From the NCBI GenBank assembly GCA_033980235.1, contig CM067065.1:7147328-7211327 (forward strand): a DNA stretch of 64,000 nucleotides, in the 5' to 3' direction. Made by a program: the position numbers and the translations under genes. Source of the DNA: Diadema setosum (Eukaryota > Echinodermata > Echinoidea > Diadematoida > Diadematidae). Shown piece by piece: positions 1 to 10,785 of this stretch (position 1 is its first letter; each line of letters opens with the position of its first letter). Below the pieces are notes generated by a model, which saw only the letters and a list, made by a program, of their open reading frames with translations, was not told the DNA's origin and made no database searches.

Positions 1-490
1 AACCTGATTATTTTTACAATCAATCACTTTCATTGATTAATTTTGTGCTAATTATGGTAGAAAAGTGGTCAGTGATAATTTCCAATGAAAAAACAAAGAA
101 AAAACAAAAGTTCAAAAACAATGAAATACATAAGAAATTCTGAAAACAATAAAATACATTAAGAATTGAAATTAGTTTTGGAAGTTTTTGTGATGTACAA
201 TTGTTGAATATGCTAAAACAGATTTGCAGATCAAAAATTAGACTCTCATTGCTTTTAATTAGGCTAAAATATCATCTTGAGCTTAATTTGCATAATTAAT
301 TAATTATCTTAGAAATTGTTTCAAAAAATCTTATGACACAATCTTGTAGATTATGACGCGGGTCTCACGCATGCAAAATTTCAACGCGATCCAGCATATG
401 TAGTATGGAATCCCGATGGCCGGGATCTCAGGGGGGGTGGGGCGGAATCCATCCCCCCGGTCTGAGCATAGCCAAAAAAGCCCGGCCCCT
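1..490. repeat. Dispersed repeat, arm of an inverted pair
   Basis: This stretch matches the reverse complement of 3957-4372 over most of its length. The match includes the AATCAATTAATTATGC-type core, a G-run or C-run next to an ATTCC word, and the word GGCTATGCT/AGCATAGCC next to AAGCCCGGGC. The two copies face each other about 3.5 kb apart. They have diverged by many small changes, so this looks like two insertions of one old family rather than a recent inversion. The left edge of the window cuts the element. A related G/C-rich tail followed by TAGGGTTAAA recurs at 4598-4632. No protein is encoded that I recognise. Confidence 0.7.
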
Positions 491-803
491 TTAGGGTTAA
501 ACCCCTTTGGATTTAACCCCAGGTTGACATGAAGACCCCTGAAGAATCTCCAGAATGCATGTAGTATTAAACACATCACTTTCACTCTTCTACCAAAGCT
601 TTCATCAAATGCAATCGATATTTGGAACAGCTCATTCAGATACCAAATTTCTCCTCCAGAAAGCATATCTTCATCACTGAAACACTTTAATACATGCAAG
701 GTTGTTTTGGTTTTCTACCTTCTAGCAACAAATTACCTTTACATTGTTCAAACTACCATATACAGCTGTACAATTATGACTCAACTTGCTCCTCTGGCCA
801 CAA
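491..803. other. Unassigned DNA
   Basis: Short chance open frames only. I see no splice-flanked exon, repeat end or RNA gene here. Confidence 0.5.
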
Positions 804-1150
804 TGGCCCGAATTCACGAAGGTGTCTGGTGGTACAAAATGAAACCATGGTTGAAACCATGGACAAAAACCATGGAGCGCCAAGTGTCGCACGGAATATT
901 TCGTTACGAAATTGGTCATTTCGTCGACAAAATGACCATTTCGTTATAAACGAAATTACTATTTTGTAGACGAAATGCTCATTTAGATAATCATAGTTTA
1001 ATACAAAATGTCATTTCGTTACAAAATAATTTCATCTACGAAATGACTGATTTCATAACAAACTATTCCATGCGACACTTGGCGCTCCATGGTTTTTGTC
1101 CATGGTTTAAACCATGGTTTCATTTGTACCACCTTCGTGAATTCGGGCCA
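804..1150. mobile_element. Foldback/MITE with ~85-bp inverted ends
   Basis: The left arm begins TGGCCCGAATTCACGAAGG and the right arm ends with its reverse complement. Both arms carry repeated ACCATGG words, then AAGTGTCGCA. The left arm has a 7-bp local duplication (TCTGGTG) missing from the right. The loop is built of many copies of ATTTCGT/ACGAAAT in both orientations. No transposase and no clear target duplication are visible, so the superfamily is unknown. Confidence 0.8.
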
Positions 1151-1902
1151 AATGGGTTAAAATGCAAGTGCAAGTGAAAGAGGGGTAAACTAAGATGGCG
1201 ACGGCAGAACTGGATCGGAGAAGAGAAAAAATGATGACTGTAAGCGATACCAATATGGCAAGATGACAGCATTAGACAAAGGATGGTGAGAAAGTACATG
1301 TACATGTATTGGTTGCCATGCCACGCCCGGCAACCACTGAGCACCCTTGGGTCCCAAGAAGGAGAAAATGATCATCAAACAGAAAGAATTCTGTCAATGT
1401 AGACAATTTCCTACACAAACAAGAAATGGTACAGTTGGAAAAAGGCTGCTCACAAAACACAACTACAATATGTTACTCTACAAACATAGCCGTTACCATA
1501 CGAGAGTGGCTCACAACACCACATTTTGAACTGTGATGATCTGTTTACAGAGAACATAAACCTTCTTATCATAAACACATAAATTTTGGTCTTCAAACTT
1601 CCATTCTCAAACTACTGAAAAAAGAAATCATACACTGTATGTACCATGTGTGTATGTCCACAATTGCTATAATGAAGCAGTTACAGAATTGTGTTACATC
1701 TACTTCAAGCAACACTCCATTGAAGTTATGTCACAGTACCAACTTGCTGCTTCATAACTTTATCCTTTTTTTAATTTTTTTTTCACTATATTCAAGGTGT
1801 GCATCTGATATGCCACATGCTGTCACTGCTTCTGTCTTTAAACAAATTCCTCTTTCGTGGAAAGACTTCTCTTTTTCCCCTGTTCTTGTTTTTGTTAGGT
1901 GG
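1151..1902. other. Unassigned DNA
   Basis: A+T-rich with short open frames that lack any domain I recognise. It contains the double TACATGTA word near 1299-1312. Confidence 0.5.
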
Positions 1903-1951
<49 letters not shown>

Positions 1952-1988
1952 GTTGTGTGTGTTTTTTTTTTTTTTTTTGGGGGGGGGG
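1903..1988. repeat. (GTT)n microsatellite plus T17-G10 tract
   Basis: About 16 GTT units are followed by a short GT stretch, 17 T and then 10 G. Open frames crossing it read as poly-Cys, poly-Leu or poly-Gln/Asn and are artefacts. Confidence 0.95.
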
Positions 1989-2734
1989 ATCCATAAAATT
2001 TATGTCCATAACCATTCAATCTCTCACAAAAATCCTCCATACCTTTAAGTAAAATCACAAAACAGATGCATCAAAATAAAATATAAATATTATCTCTACA
2101 GCCAGAAAAAAGGTAAGAAAAAAATGTCTGCCTGCCAAAGACAATTTCCAGTTTGCTATTTGGCAAAGGTGAGCAGCACTGCCATACCATGTAAACAGAG
2201 AGAATTTTCTACCCACAATGCACCAATATTATCTCATCATGGAAAAAGAGATTACAAAAATGTTGAAGCAAAGCAATCACAATCATTGGACATTCATACA
2301 GCACACTGTATATATCAACTTTGGTCAACTGAGTTGCTCTGTGTGTTGACGTCTGAAGTCAGCCAAGTTATTTTTTGAGGAGTTTCAGCTGGTGGCTTGT
2401 CCAGTTGGGTGATGACATCATCGGCGGTCATCTTGCCCAATCAGTTGTAAAAGAAAACTGAAGCCATTTGACCAGCAGCAAAGGGCTTGAGTCCCTCTGG
2501 CTCCTGACCCAATCATTATGCTTGTCTTGAACTCTGACCCTAAAGACTGACCTTTGATGACTTTGCACCACACGATAAATATGATGTCTGTGTGTATGTA
2601 TACAATGCAATATAAAGTGCTATATATTTTCACTATACCTTCTGAGTTGATAATATGGCTGGACAAGACAGTTTTCACTGAAGCCTGTTGACCTTGCCCT
2701 CGATGGCAACTACGTCCATCCTTTAATTAACCCA
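1989..2734. other. Unassigned DNA
   Basis: No recognisable gene, RNA or repeat end. Open frames of up to 86 codons lack splice context or known motifs. Confidence 0.5.
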
Positions 2735-2855
2735 GGGCCCCGTCTTATAAAGCATTCAAATCAATCACAAGTCCCCAAATCAATCGCAACTTGCATTGCA
2801 GCTCACAAGAAACTTGTGATTGATATCAATCACAAGTCTTTATAAGACAGGCCCC
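2735..2855. mobile_element. Short hairpin MITE, GTCTTATAAA ends
   Basis: Inverted ends of about 17 bp (left GGGCCCCGTCTTATAAAG, right TTTATAAGACAGGCCCC) enclose degenerate AATCACAAGT/ACTTGTGATT words that also fold back. The total is about 120 bp and non-coding. Confidence 0.8.
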
Positions 2856-3040
2856 AGCATTGCATTATGCACCATACTTTGATAACTCTGGTCAGGTTGT
2901 CAGGAAAGTCCACCAAACAGCGGTTCTCGTGCAGTCTTGTTCGCACACAAGACAAATTGACGAACAGACATGCTTATAATGACAAAATACCACTGCCACC
3001 CCCATGAGGCTGAGGTATTATCCTGTTGAGGACAACCTGC

Positions 3041-3204
3041 GGCCCGTTGCATAAAACTTACCGTTGAATTTCAATGGTAACTACCATCAAAATTAGGCGT
3101 CACAGCCAATCAGCATCAAGAATGATAAAGTTTACCGCTAATTTGAAGACTTACCGCTAGAAAGGAGCGGTAAGTCCAGCGGTAAGGGTTTTATGCAACA
3201 GGGC
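3041..3204. mobile_element. MITE with GGCCCGTTGCATAAAA ends, copy 1
   Basis: The ends are inverted: GGCCCGTTGCATAAAA on the left and TTTTATGCAACAGGGC on the right. The interior holds CCAATCAGCATCAAG and paired TTACCGCT/AGCGGTAA words. A second copy at 57964-58131 is the same length and about 90% alike by eye, in the same orientation. It is non-coding. Confidence 0.9.
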
Positions 3205-3746
3205 ACTGGTTTTGCTGCAACACTGGTTTCCCATAGACACCTGCCCGAGCATAACTGGGATTAGAATGCAGCAGGTTAATCAAGTCAGTAGCACCTGGAT
3301 CATGCTGAAGATCAGATGATGTGCGTCCAATATGAGAAACCTCACCACTGGTGGTGGCAACTGCTGAATTTCACCACAGCAATGTGCCATTGTCCGTCAC
3401 TATGGTATCAAAGCCTCCGGGGGTCACGGAATCGCATCCTCGACGTGTCTCAAGTCGTATTTGACGTGTTTCGGTATCTCCAGGTCGTCAAAGTCATCTT
3501 TGTTGGGCACGAGGGTCCGGACGACCTGCAGTGACCTCTCGTACAGGGTGAAAACTGGGGTAAGACAGAGACGGTGAAGAAAGAAATAATACCTTCATGT
3601 ACTTCATCACAAATAACCATCTGTCTCTGCAGCAATACACAAATCGCAGATTTCTTTTCAGCAATTTTTAATTTTTGACTTTGATAATATTCTCTAGTAG
3701 CATTATAACACTGCAATGAAAAAATAAGTAATATAATTTCTCTCTA
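3205..3746. other. Unassigned DNA, locally G+C-rich
   Basis: The part from 3320 to 3540 is richer in G+C and open on both strands (72 and 88 codons). I recognise no domain and see no convincing splice pair. Confidence 0.4.
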
Positions 3747-3838
3747 TAACCCATTTTAGACTAGCCCCAAGTATACTCGGGCTGGTGTTTATGGGAAATG
3801 CATGTTATAGCAAAATCAGCCCGTCCTCAATGGGCTAA
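3747..3838. mobile_element. ~90-bp hairpin repeat, copy 1
   Basis: It shares with 5462-5554 the order TAACCC, then AGTATACT(C/T)GGGC(T/A)GGTGT, then ATGGGAAATG, then GTCCTCAA-GGG. The complementary ends (AACCCGTTGAGGAC and CATCCTCAACGGGTT in the better copy) fold into a stem. It is non-coding. Confidence 0.75.
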
Positions 3839-3956
3839 TTAGTCCATCCAATCTGATGATTCCTTGGGCATCTACATGTCATTGCACTGACATTTCACTC
3901 ACTGAATGACACAGCACTTATCAGAGACCATCATTTGACGATTGAACTGTCAAATA

Positions 3957-4372
3957 AAAGCCCGGGCTTTTTTGGCTATGCTAAAACAGGAGGGGGGCAG
4001 ATTCCCCCCCCCCCCCCCCCCCACAATCTACAAGATCGTGTCATCAAATTTTTTGAAACGATCAATTTCTAATTCTAATCAATTAATTATGCAAATTAAG
4101 CTCAAGATCATATTTTAGCCTGAATTGAAAGCATAGAGAGTCTACTTTTTGACTGTAAATCTGTATTAGCATATTCAACAATTGTACATCACAAAAACTT
4201 CCAAAACTCATTTCAATTCTTTTGTATTTCATTGTTTTCAAAATATGTATTTCTTTGTTTTTCAATTTTTGTTTTTTCTTTTTTTATTGCAAATTGTCAC
4301 TGACTACTTTTCTACCAGAATTAGCATAAAATAAATCAGTGAAACTGATCAATTGTAAAAATAATCAGGTTT
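3957..4372. repeat. Dispersed repeat, second arm of inverted pair
   Basis: This is the reverse-complement partner of 1-490. It has a C-run of about 15 at 4006-4021 that corresponds to the G-rich block near 430-445 of the other copy. The run length differs, as expected for slippage. It is non-coding. Confidence 0.7.
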
Positions 4373-5461
4373 TTATGACTTTCATGACAGAGCACTGTTT
4401 TCCATAGGAAATGTACACAAAATCACAAAATTGTGACCGTTTGGGGGCAACATGCCGTTACAAAAATGGGCGTGGCTTAAAAAAGTATGCGCGGACATTG
4501 CAAATTTGGTCTCAAAAGTTGCGCGAGACTTGAACGAAGAAAGTCAAGAAGCTGCGAGATGAGGCCTTCTCGCATTACAGAATTATAGCGCGAAACGTCG
4601 AGGGGGGCGAATTCTGCCCCCCACCCTGTTAGGGTTAAAGATTACCTAAGAATTCTCAAATCACATGACCACAATCTGGCATCTGACAGCCACGCTATGC
4701 TTCAGAGGGTGACATTTTCATACATCAAATAAGGTAAACACTCCAGTGTTTTGAATCATTCAAATATCAATACCTGGGAGATGCACCCACAGCCACACAG
4801 CATGTTTAATGATAATATCAAACTACAGTGTAAAAGCATGCACTTGTAAACTTCTACTTTCTGTGAAAAACTCTCCACTACACTTCGATTAACTAACTGT
4901 ATGCTTTTGGATTAGCAAAGAAAAAAAAATACTGAAGTATGTTAACAAGAAATCTTCAACACCTTTCAATATCATTCAATATATGATGACCTAAGGAGTT
5001 AGTGGGCCTAGTTATCTTTCTTTTCTTTTCTTTTTTATTCTTATTTTTTTTTATACAGCCTATAGGTAAAACCATCCATCGCTCAATGTGAAACATCTTT
5101 TCTGAATTGTCATTGTTGGCAAGTTATACACAGAGACATTTTTTTTTTTTTCTGACCAGATCACTTGATGTCAACAGGAATATGCGGGAAGTGTTCCTAA
5201 CACATTGGTATGGGATGACAAATAATGATCGCGAACATTAACATGCCTCAAAAAAACCCACACTGGAGAACTAACCTCGTAGGGAAGAGATCAGATTCTA
5301 CCACTACACTGACACTGTGGAATGGGGAGGAAGGAGGGTGGGGGTAAGGGGGGAGGGATGCAGCATCTAATTAAAGCAGAGCACCTTTACCCTCCCTTCA
5401 AGATGATACATTAGACTATAAAATCATGCCAAAAACAGAAATCTGATCGTTTTGACTGATT
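4373..5461. other. Unassigned DNA with repeat-like G/C block
   Basis: The block at 4598-4632 (GGGGGGCGAATTCTGCCCCC, then TAGGGTTAAA) resembles the ends of the 1-490 family. The rest is A+T-rich with short A and T runs and no gene. Confidence 0.5.
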
Positions 5462-5554
5462 TTAACCCGTTGAGGACAAGTCCTGAGTATACTTGGGCAG
5501 GTGTCTATGGGAAATGTGTGTAGTAGCAAAATCAAATCATCCTCAACGGGTTAA
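5462..5554. mobile_element. ~90-bp hairpin repeat, copy 2
   Basis: The ends TTAACCCGTTGAGGAC and ATCCTCAACGGGTTAA are near-perfect inverted repeats. The interior matches 3747-3838. TTAA at each end may be part of the element or its target. Confidence 0.8.
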
Positions 5555-5930
5555 TGATCTCGCTTCAAACTCGATTTTCGCGGCTCAGCTGCCAGCGAAT
5601 TTAGGATCCTTTTGTTGTAGCGGGTCACACACCCCACATTTGAATCGCAGGTGGTGTCATACACTGCCATGTTTGATAAAAAGGCACCTGCTCGGTGCAC
5701 CCACGAATACCAATGGTACACTCCCATTCTTTTGCATGCTCTCACCTGGTACCCCTATCCTGACAATCGGCGCCCTGTAGTGCCTGTTCCCGTCCCACCT
5801 CTCTGGCATGTACACGCAGCAGCTTGCCGAGCCCCGGTCAACAAAGGTCAATGCGTCGCCCGTCTGAAAATCCCTGGCAATCCATGGATGGGAAAGGAAT
5901 GTCTTGATGTCTAATCTGCGGCCAGGGGGA
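5555..5930. other. G+C-richer open stretch, unknown
   Basis: The stretch is distinctly richer in G+C than its neighbours and open in more than one frame (95 and 87 codons on +). No domain, signal peptide or splice pair stands out. It could be an old repeat or a pseudo-exon. I make no functional call. Confidence 0.3.
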
Positions 5931-6844
5931 AGTCCCTCCTAAGAAATGAAAAGACGTACATGTACGAGGGAATGATGTCCAGGGTTAGAGTGCATGTGCT
6001 CATTCTTCTTTCATTCATTCATTCATTCATTCCCTGTAGCTTCAATATGATACGAGATGAACATCTGATATTACTACTCTCCCCTGAAATCAACAGTTCT
6101 GACAACAATTCCATTTGAGAAGGCACTGGAGTATCTTGCCTTTGATAATTAACAGTTACCGAACAGATAAATTAAATAAATCATAGTCATTCTGCTTCAT
6201 ACAAACAAAATTTTTTGAATTTGTAAACACTGTTTGACATGATATAACACAACTTTTGAGAAGATATAATGGCAGTATCACTCATATTTGATTTTTTTAA
6301 AAACAGGGCTAATTTTTAAGGTGACACAACATTTTCTCCCTGCAACGATTGCTCTGGTCTTATTTTCTCCAAGGACTTAGGGGGAGGTTTAGGGTTGTGA
6401 TAGGGTTTTAAGTTTACTTTCAGGTGAGGATAGGGATTAAGGTTAGGGTTCAACGTTTTTGGGTAGAATTTATGCTTGGCTTAGCATGCAGATATTTCAT
6501 CCAATGGAGCATTTGTCACAGGAGCAAATGTCATGGAACCAATTTCTTAATTGCCATACATGTACAAATCTGTATACATACTGTATTGTGATTTTCACAT
6601 TTTCTCTGTAACAGCTGGTGAGTGTGTCAGAATGGAATGAAAAAGGGTTAGAAGAGTAAGAAAATAGAGGAGACTCACAGTTGTGTAGGACTTCCGTTGC
6701 CCTTGAAAATTGATCCAAAAAACGTTGGCTATCCTATTTGTACAGTTTACAAATGAGACGAATGCATGAGCGTTGCTATGCAGTGATCTGAGCGGCTGTG
6801 GAATGGCCCTGACATCTGCTGTGTTGTGGTCACCCATCATGTTT
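5931..6844. other. Unassigned DNA with (ATTC)n
   Basis: An (ATTC)n tract of about six units lies near 6010-6031, and a degenerate TAGGGTT-rich stretch at 6375-6450. No gene is seen. Confidence 0.5.
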
Positions 6845-7106
6845 TCTTGGTCTTCAGTCCTCCAACACTCCCTCACAAGATATTCAATGCTCAGCTTTCA
6901 ACAACAGCAATCTGTCAACAAAATGGTAGTTGAATTGAATCTTGCTATCATGTAAAAAGATCAGCAGTAGATAGACTGTCATAGTATCTCCTTTTTTCCA
7001 ACAGATTTTCATCAATTTTATAATAGTGGGGTCACACACTTGACAAGTGATTATCAATTTTCTGTGGCCTTCGGTCCTCTACCACTCCTCAGAAGATACT
7101 CAGCTA
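6845..7106. repeat. Diverged tandem repeat unit, interrupted
   Basis: Words such as TCAGTCCTCCAACACT, TCTGTCAACAAAATGG and AGATTTTCATCA recur at 6848-7060, again from 7062, and at 8357-8620. The unit beginning at 7062 is cut by the hairpin element at 7111-7683. It resumes at 7688 with the matching GCAACCTGTAAACAAAA word. It is non-coding. Confidence 0.6.
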
Positions 7107-7110
7107 TTAA

Positions 7111-7683
7111 AAGACAAGTTCACCTTCATATGCATGTGGAATGAGTGAAGGCAACAACATTCGCATAGTAGAACACATCAGTGAAAGTTTGGGGAAAATC
7201 CGACAATCCGTTCAAAGGTTATGATTTTTTTTTTTGAATATCTGTGTAATCACTGCTGGAGGAGAAGACTACTACAGTGTATGATGTCACATGCGTACAA
7301 CGATATAAGGAAAATAAAAAGAGAATTTCACAAAACTTGACTTTTTGAATAAACTGGATATTTCTTCGGTTTGTTACTGATTTATGTTAGGGGTAATATT
7401 ATTCCCCCCGACTTCTGAAAGAGAGAAGTCGAGTGCTCTTTTATTATTTGAGAAAAGTGAGAATATCTTGAATTTTCTTTATACTTTCTCTATATAGTTG
7501 TACTCATATGACATCACAAGCCATAGTAGTCTTCTCATCCAGCCGTCACTGAGCAGAAACTTCAAAAATTCATAATATTTTGAACGGATTGTCCGATTTT
7601 CCTCAATCTCTCATCTATATGTTCTACTAATATTGCTGCATTCACTCAACCCACATACATGTCTATGAAGGTGAACTTGTCCT
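7111..7683. mobile_element. TTAA-flanked palindromic MITE, family A copy 1
   Basis: TTAA lies on both sides (7107-7110 and 7684-7687). The two halves are reverse complements for most of ~573 bp. The outer stem is GACAAGTTCACCTTCATA with TGAAGGTGAACTTGTC, and the loop is near GGTAATATTATTCCCCC. Other copies are at 12914-13451, 54203-54762 and 59897-60063 (half). It has no coding capacity, so any movement would need a transposase supplied elsewhere. Confidence 0.9.
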
Positions 7684-7687
7684 TTAA

Positions 7688-8356
7688 TGATGGCAACCTG
7701 TAAACAAAAGGTACACTGCATAGTTGGGTGACCTGCACCTCACCATAGTTAATGCTTCAAATGCATATTTGAATCGCATTTCGTCGCTGAAATTCTATTA
7801 AATCCCGCTCACATGCAGGAAAATGCTGAAGATTCCAATGGAACCACAAGTTTACTGATCGATACCGGAAATTTGCAGCTATCGTCCTCAAGCGCCAACG
7901 ATGCGGAATAGTTGTGCGCTAAGGAAGGGGCCTGCAACTCATCACCCGCGCTCTGATAGACAAAGCATGTAAAAGACGTGTGCGGATGACCATGATGCTC
8001 CCATAGACAAGCACACACAAGATGCGTGCAGGTGACCATGATGATTCTTGTAAAACGTACATGTATTCCTAATATGAATTAAAGATTTTTGCAAAAAAAA
8101 AAAAAAAAAATGTTCGGTTTTTCACCACTTTGCTGGGTTGTGGTAACCCTACCAAGTTTCAAGCATCCTGAACACAGTCCCAGGCATAAATTTTGATTCA
8201 GTGCGCTTGTAACAATTCGAAACAGGGTGGCGGTATTCGGGCCCCTGGCGAGGTGCAGGCACCTCACTATATTACTCGAACTCAAACTTGCCATCGAAAA
8301 GTCAGAAGGTTTGTACACTATGAAATGGTAGTACCCCTCTGGCCTCTCTTTTGCCA
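7688..8356. other. Unassigned DNA with poly-A tract
   Basis: The first ~60 bp continue the repeat unit interrupted by family A. An A-run of about 17 lies at 8093-8110. No gene is recognised. Confidence 0.5.
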
Positions 8357-8628
8357 TTAGGTTTTCATCAGTTTTATGGAGGTGGGGTCATACACTTGAT
8401 GCAACTGTCAATTTTCATTTGACTTCAGTCCTACAACACTTCTCAGAAGATACTGAATACTCGGCTTTCAGCAAGGCGATCTGTCAACAAAATGGCACTC
8501 GAATTAAAACTTGCAATTATATTATCAGCAGCAGAGTCCTACACAATGGTCTCTATCTCCTCTTCCAATTCAGATTTTCATTCAGACATTTAAATAACTT
8601 ATAGTTTCATGGAGGGAGGGGTCATACT
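8357..8628. repeat. Third diverged unit of the 6845 repeat
   Basis: It shares TCAGTCCTACAACACTTCTC, GATCTGTCAACAAAATGGCA and a GGGGTCATAC word with 6845-7106, in the same orientation. It is non-coding. Confidence 0.6.
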
Positions 8629-10211
8629 TAACTGCGACTAGCAGCCCCAAACGCATAGCGTTATGGGGCTGCTGACTGTAGCATTCAGGATCATGACAAG
8701 GGTAGTATCGCGGATAAATATCAACTTAAAATCGAAAAATGTCTTCAATTTGAAGACTTACATGTGAAGTTGAAGTGTTGACAACAGGTAGCGTGCAACG
8801 TATGGTTCTGCCAACAATAGTCCCTTTCTGTTCAAATTGGTCACTTAAAGATAATAAAAAGTTTTGGTACCTCAAAGTTTCCTTGAATTTCCTTGTCTTG
8901 GTGTGTGTTTCAGGTTAAAGTATGTTGTCTGTGAGAATTACTCGCCCCAAAGTGCTCTCATGTCTTAGTAATCATGCAATAATGGTTTCGTACCAGAGCC
9001 GTCGCGGTACCGCGTCGATAACTATTGTACGAAACCACTGACTGCGACCAGCAGCGTGCAGCCCATTGTACGCATAGCTAACTGCGACCAGCAGCCCCAT
9101 ACGCATAGCGTAATGGGGCTTCGCATTGTAGCATTCAGGATCATGACAGAATTAGTATCGCGGGTAAATGTCAACTTAAAATCCAAAAATTTCTTCGATT
9201 TGAAGACTTACCAATTAAGTTGAAGTATTGAAAACAGGCTTCGAACAACGTTTGGTTCTGCCAATAGTCCCTTTCTGTTCGAATTGATGACTGAATGTGA
9301 CTCGGTCGAGAGGACCTTGGGAGAGCTACATGTACATACACTGAATACCACGGCCAGCGCATGCGCACACAAACACCTTATCCATATGGATTTGAAATTT
9401 GTGCACATGTGATGTGCTCGCATGCACTGGCTGTAGTATGCAGTGTATGTAGCTCTCCCAAGGTCCTGTCGACCGAGTCACATTCAGTCATCAATTCGAA
9501 CAGAAAGGGACTATAGGCAGATCCAAACGTTGCCCGAAGCCTGTTTTCAATACTTCCACTTAATTGGTAAGTCTTCAAATCGAAGAATTTTTGGGATTTT
9601 AAGTTGACATTTACCCTGCGATACTAAATCTGTCATGATCCTGAATGCTACAATGCGAAGCCCGATTACGCTATGCGTATGGGACTGCTGGTCGCTATGC
9701 GTATGGGGCTGCTGGTCGCAGTTAATTGCATGATTACTAAGACATGACAGCACTTTGGGGCGAGTAAGTCTCACAGTGTTAGTTATATGAAAGGTACTTT
9801 AACCTGAAACACAAACTAAGACAAGGAAATTCCAGGAAACTTTTGAGGTACCAAAACTTTTTATTATCTTTAATGTGACTCGGCCCGGGATTCAGGATCG
9901 TGACTAGGTAGTATCGCGCCCAAATATCAACTTTAAATCGAAAAATTTATTCAATTTGAAGGCTTACCAAGTGAAGTTGAAGTATTGACAACAGGGTTCG
10001 TGCAACGTTTGGTTCTGTCAATAGTCCCTTTCTATTCAAATTGATGACTTAATGTGACTCGGTCGAGAGAAACCTGGGAGAGCCACACTGAATTGACGGC
10101 CAGCGCATGCGCACAAATTTCTAATTCATTGACTGGATAAGATGTCTGTGCGCGCATGCGCTGGCCGTAAATTCAGTGTAGCTCTCCCAGGTTTCTCTCA
10201 ACCGAGTCACA
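8629..10211. repeat. Nested foldback complex
   Basis: A ~170-bp unit (from CATTCAGGATCATGAC to TAGTCCCTTTCTGTTC) occurs forward at 8664-8838, 9125-9300 and 9890-10060, and reversed at 9480-9655. Outside it, 8840-8985 is the reverse complement of 9725-9873, so ~1 kb folds around a centre near 9390. The inner stem, 9297-9482, has ends GTGACTCGGTCGAG and CGACCGAGTCAC and a GCGCATGCG-rich tip. A second copy of this stem is at 10055-10211. Another word, GCGACCAGCAGCCCCATACG, flanks the units in both orientations. It is non-coding. Confidence 0.85.
8982..9042. mobile_element. ~60-bp hairpin insertion
   Basis: The ends TGGTTTCGTAC and GTACGAAACCA are inverted around a GTCGCGGTACCGCG core. It lies in the asymmetric part of the surrounding foldback and has no counterpart in the other arm, so it is probably a separate insertion. 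Confidence 0.6.
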
Positions 10212-10215
10212 TTAA

Positions 10216-10781
10216 AGGTAGGGGATACCTTTTACAGACCTCCCAAAATGCAGCAAAACATTAAATATGAACCTCAGGGGACTTGTTTCGGCCACTGCTG
10301 AGAAACTTGGAAGTCAACAGTTATCTACAATTTGAATAATGCACAAAATTCAACTACTCAGTAGTTCTGTGTGTCAGCCACACTTAAGCCTTTTTGTTGC
10401 AGTCTTTTGTATTTTTTATATCTATAAACACAAATCTAAAAGTATAAGAGCTGATGTAATAACATATAGAGTGTGTGGCAAGAATGTACATGTATATATG
10501 TTTGTATTAAGTTTTGATGAACTTTCTTCACAAAATATACATGATGGACACACTTGCAGTGCATGGGTCTGCAAAGATAGCCTAGTAATGTACTGGAATT
10601 TATGGTGAGCCCCGAAAAAAATTTAATTCAAAATCTAACGGTCAATAAAAATGTACTAAATGTTACCTTCCACTTTCAATACTTAATGGGAGTTTCTAAA
10701 ATGATACTTTCTTCAACATACAATGTACCACTGTATTTATACAACTCTTCATTTAAGGCATGCAAATGGGATTCCCTACCT
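10216..10781. mobile_element. TTAA-flanked MITE, family E
   Basis: TTAA lies at 10212-10215 and at 10782-10785. The ends AGGTAGGGGATACC and GATTCCCTACCT are inverted. The flanks join into GAGTCACATTAAGTCATCAA, which is the native order seen in the neighbouring repeat (GATGACTTAATGTGACTC on the other strand). The insertion site is therefore recovered from the sequence. The interior has short open frames without domains. Confidence 0.85.
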
Positions 10782-10785
10782 TTAA

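Noticed and set aside
1639..2058. Frames with poly-Leu, poly-Cys, poly-Gln or poly-Asn tracts
   Set aside because: All come from the (GTT)n and T/G tracts at 1903-1988.
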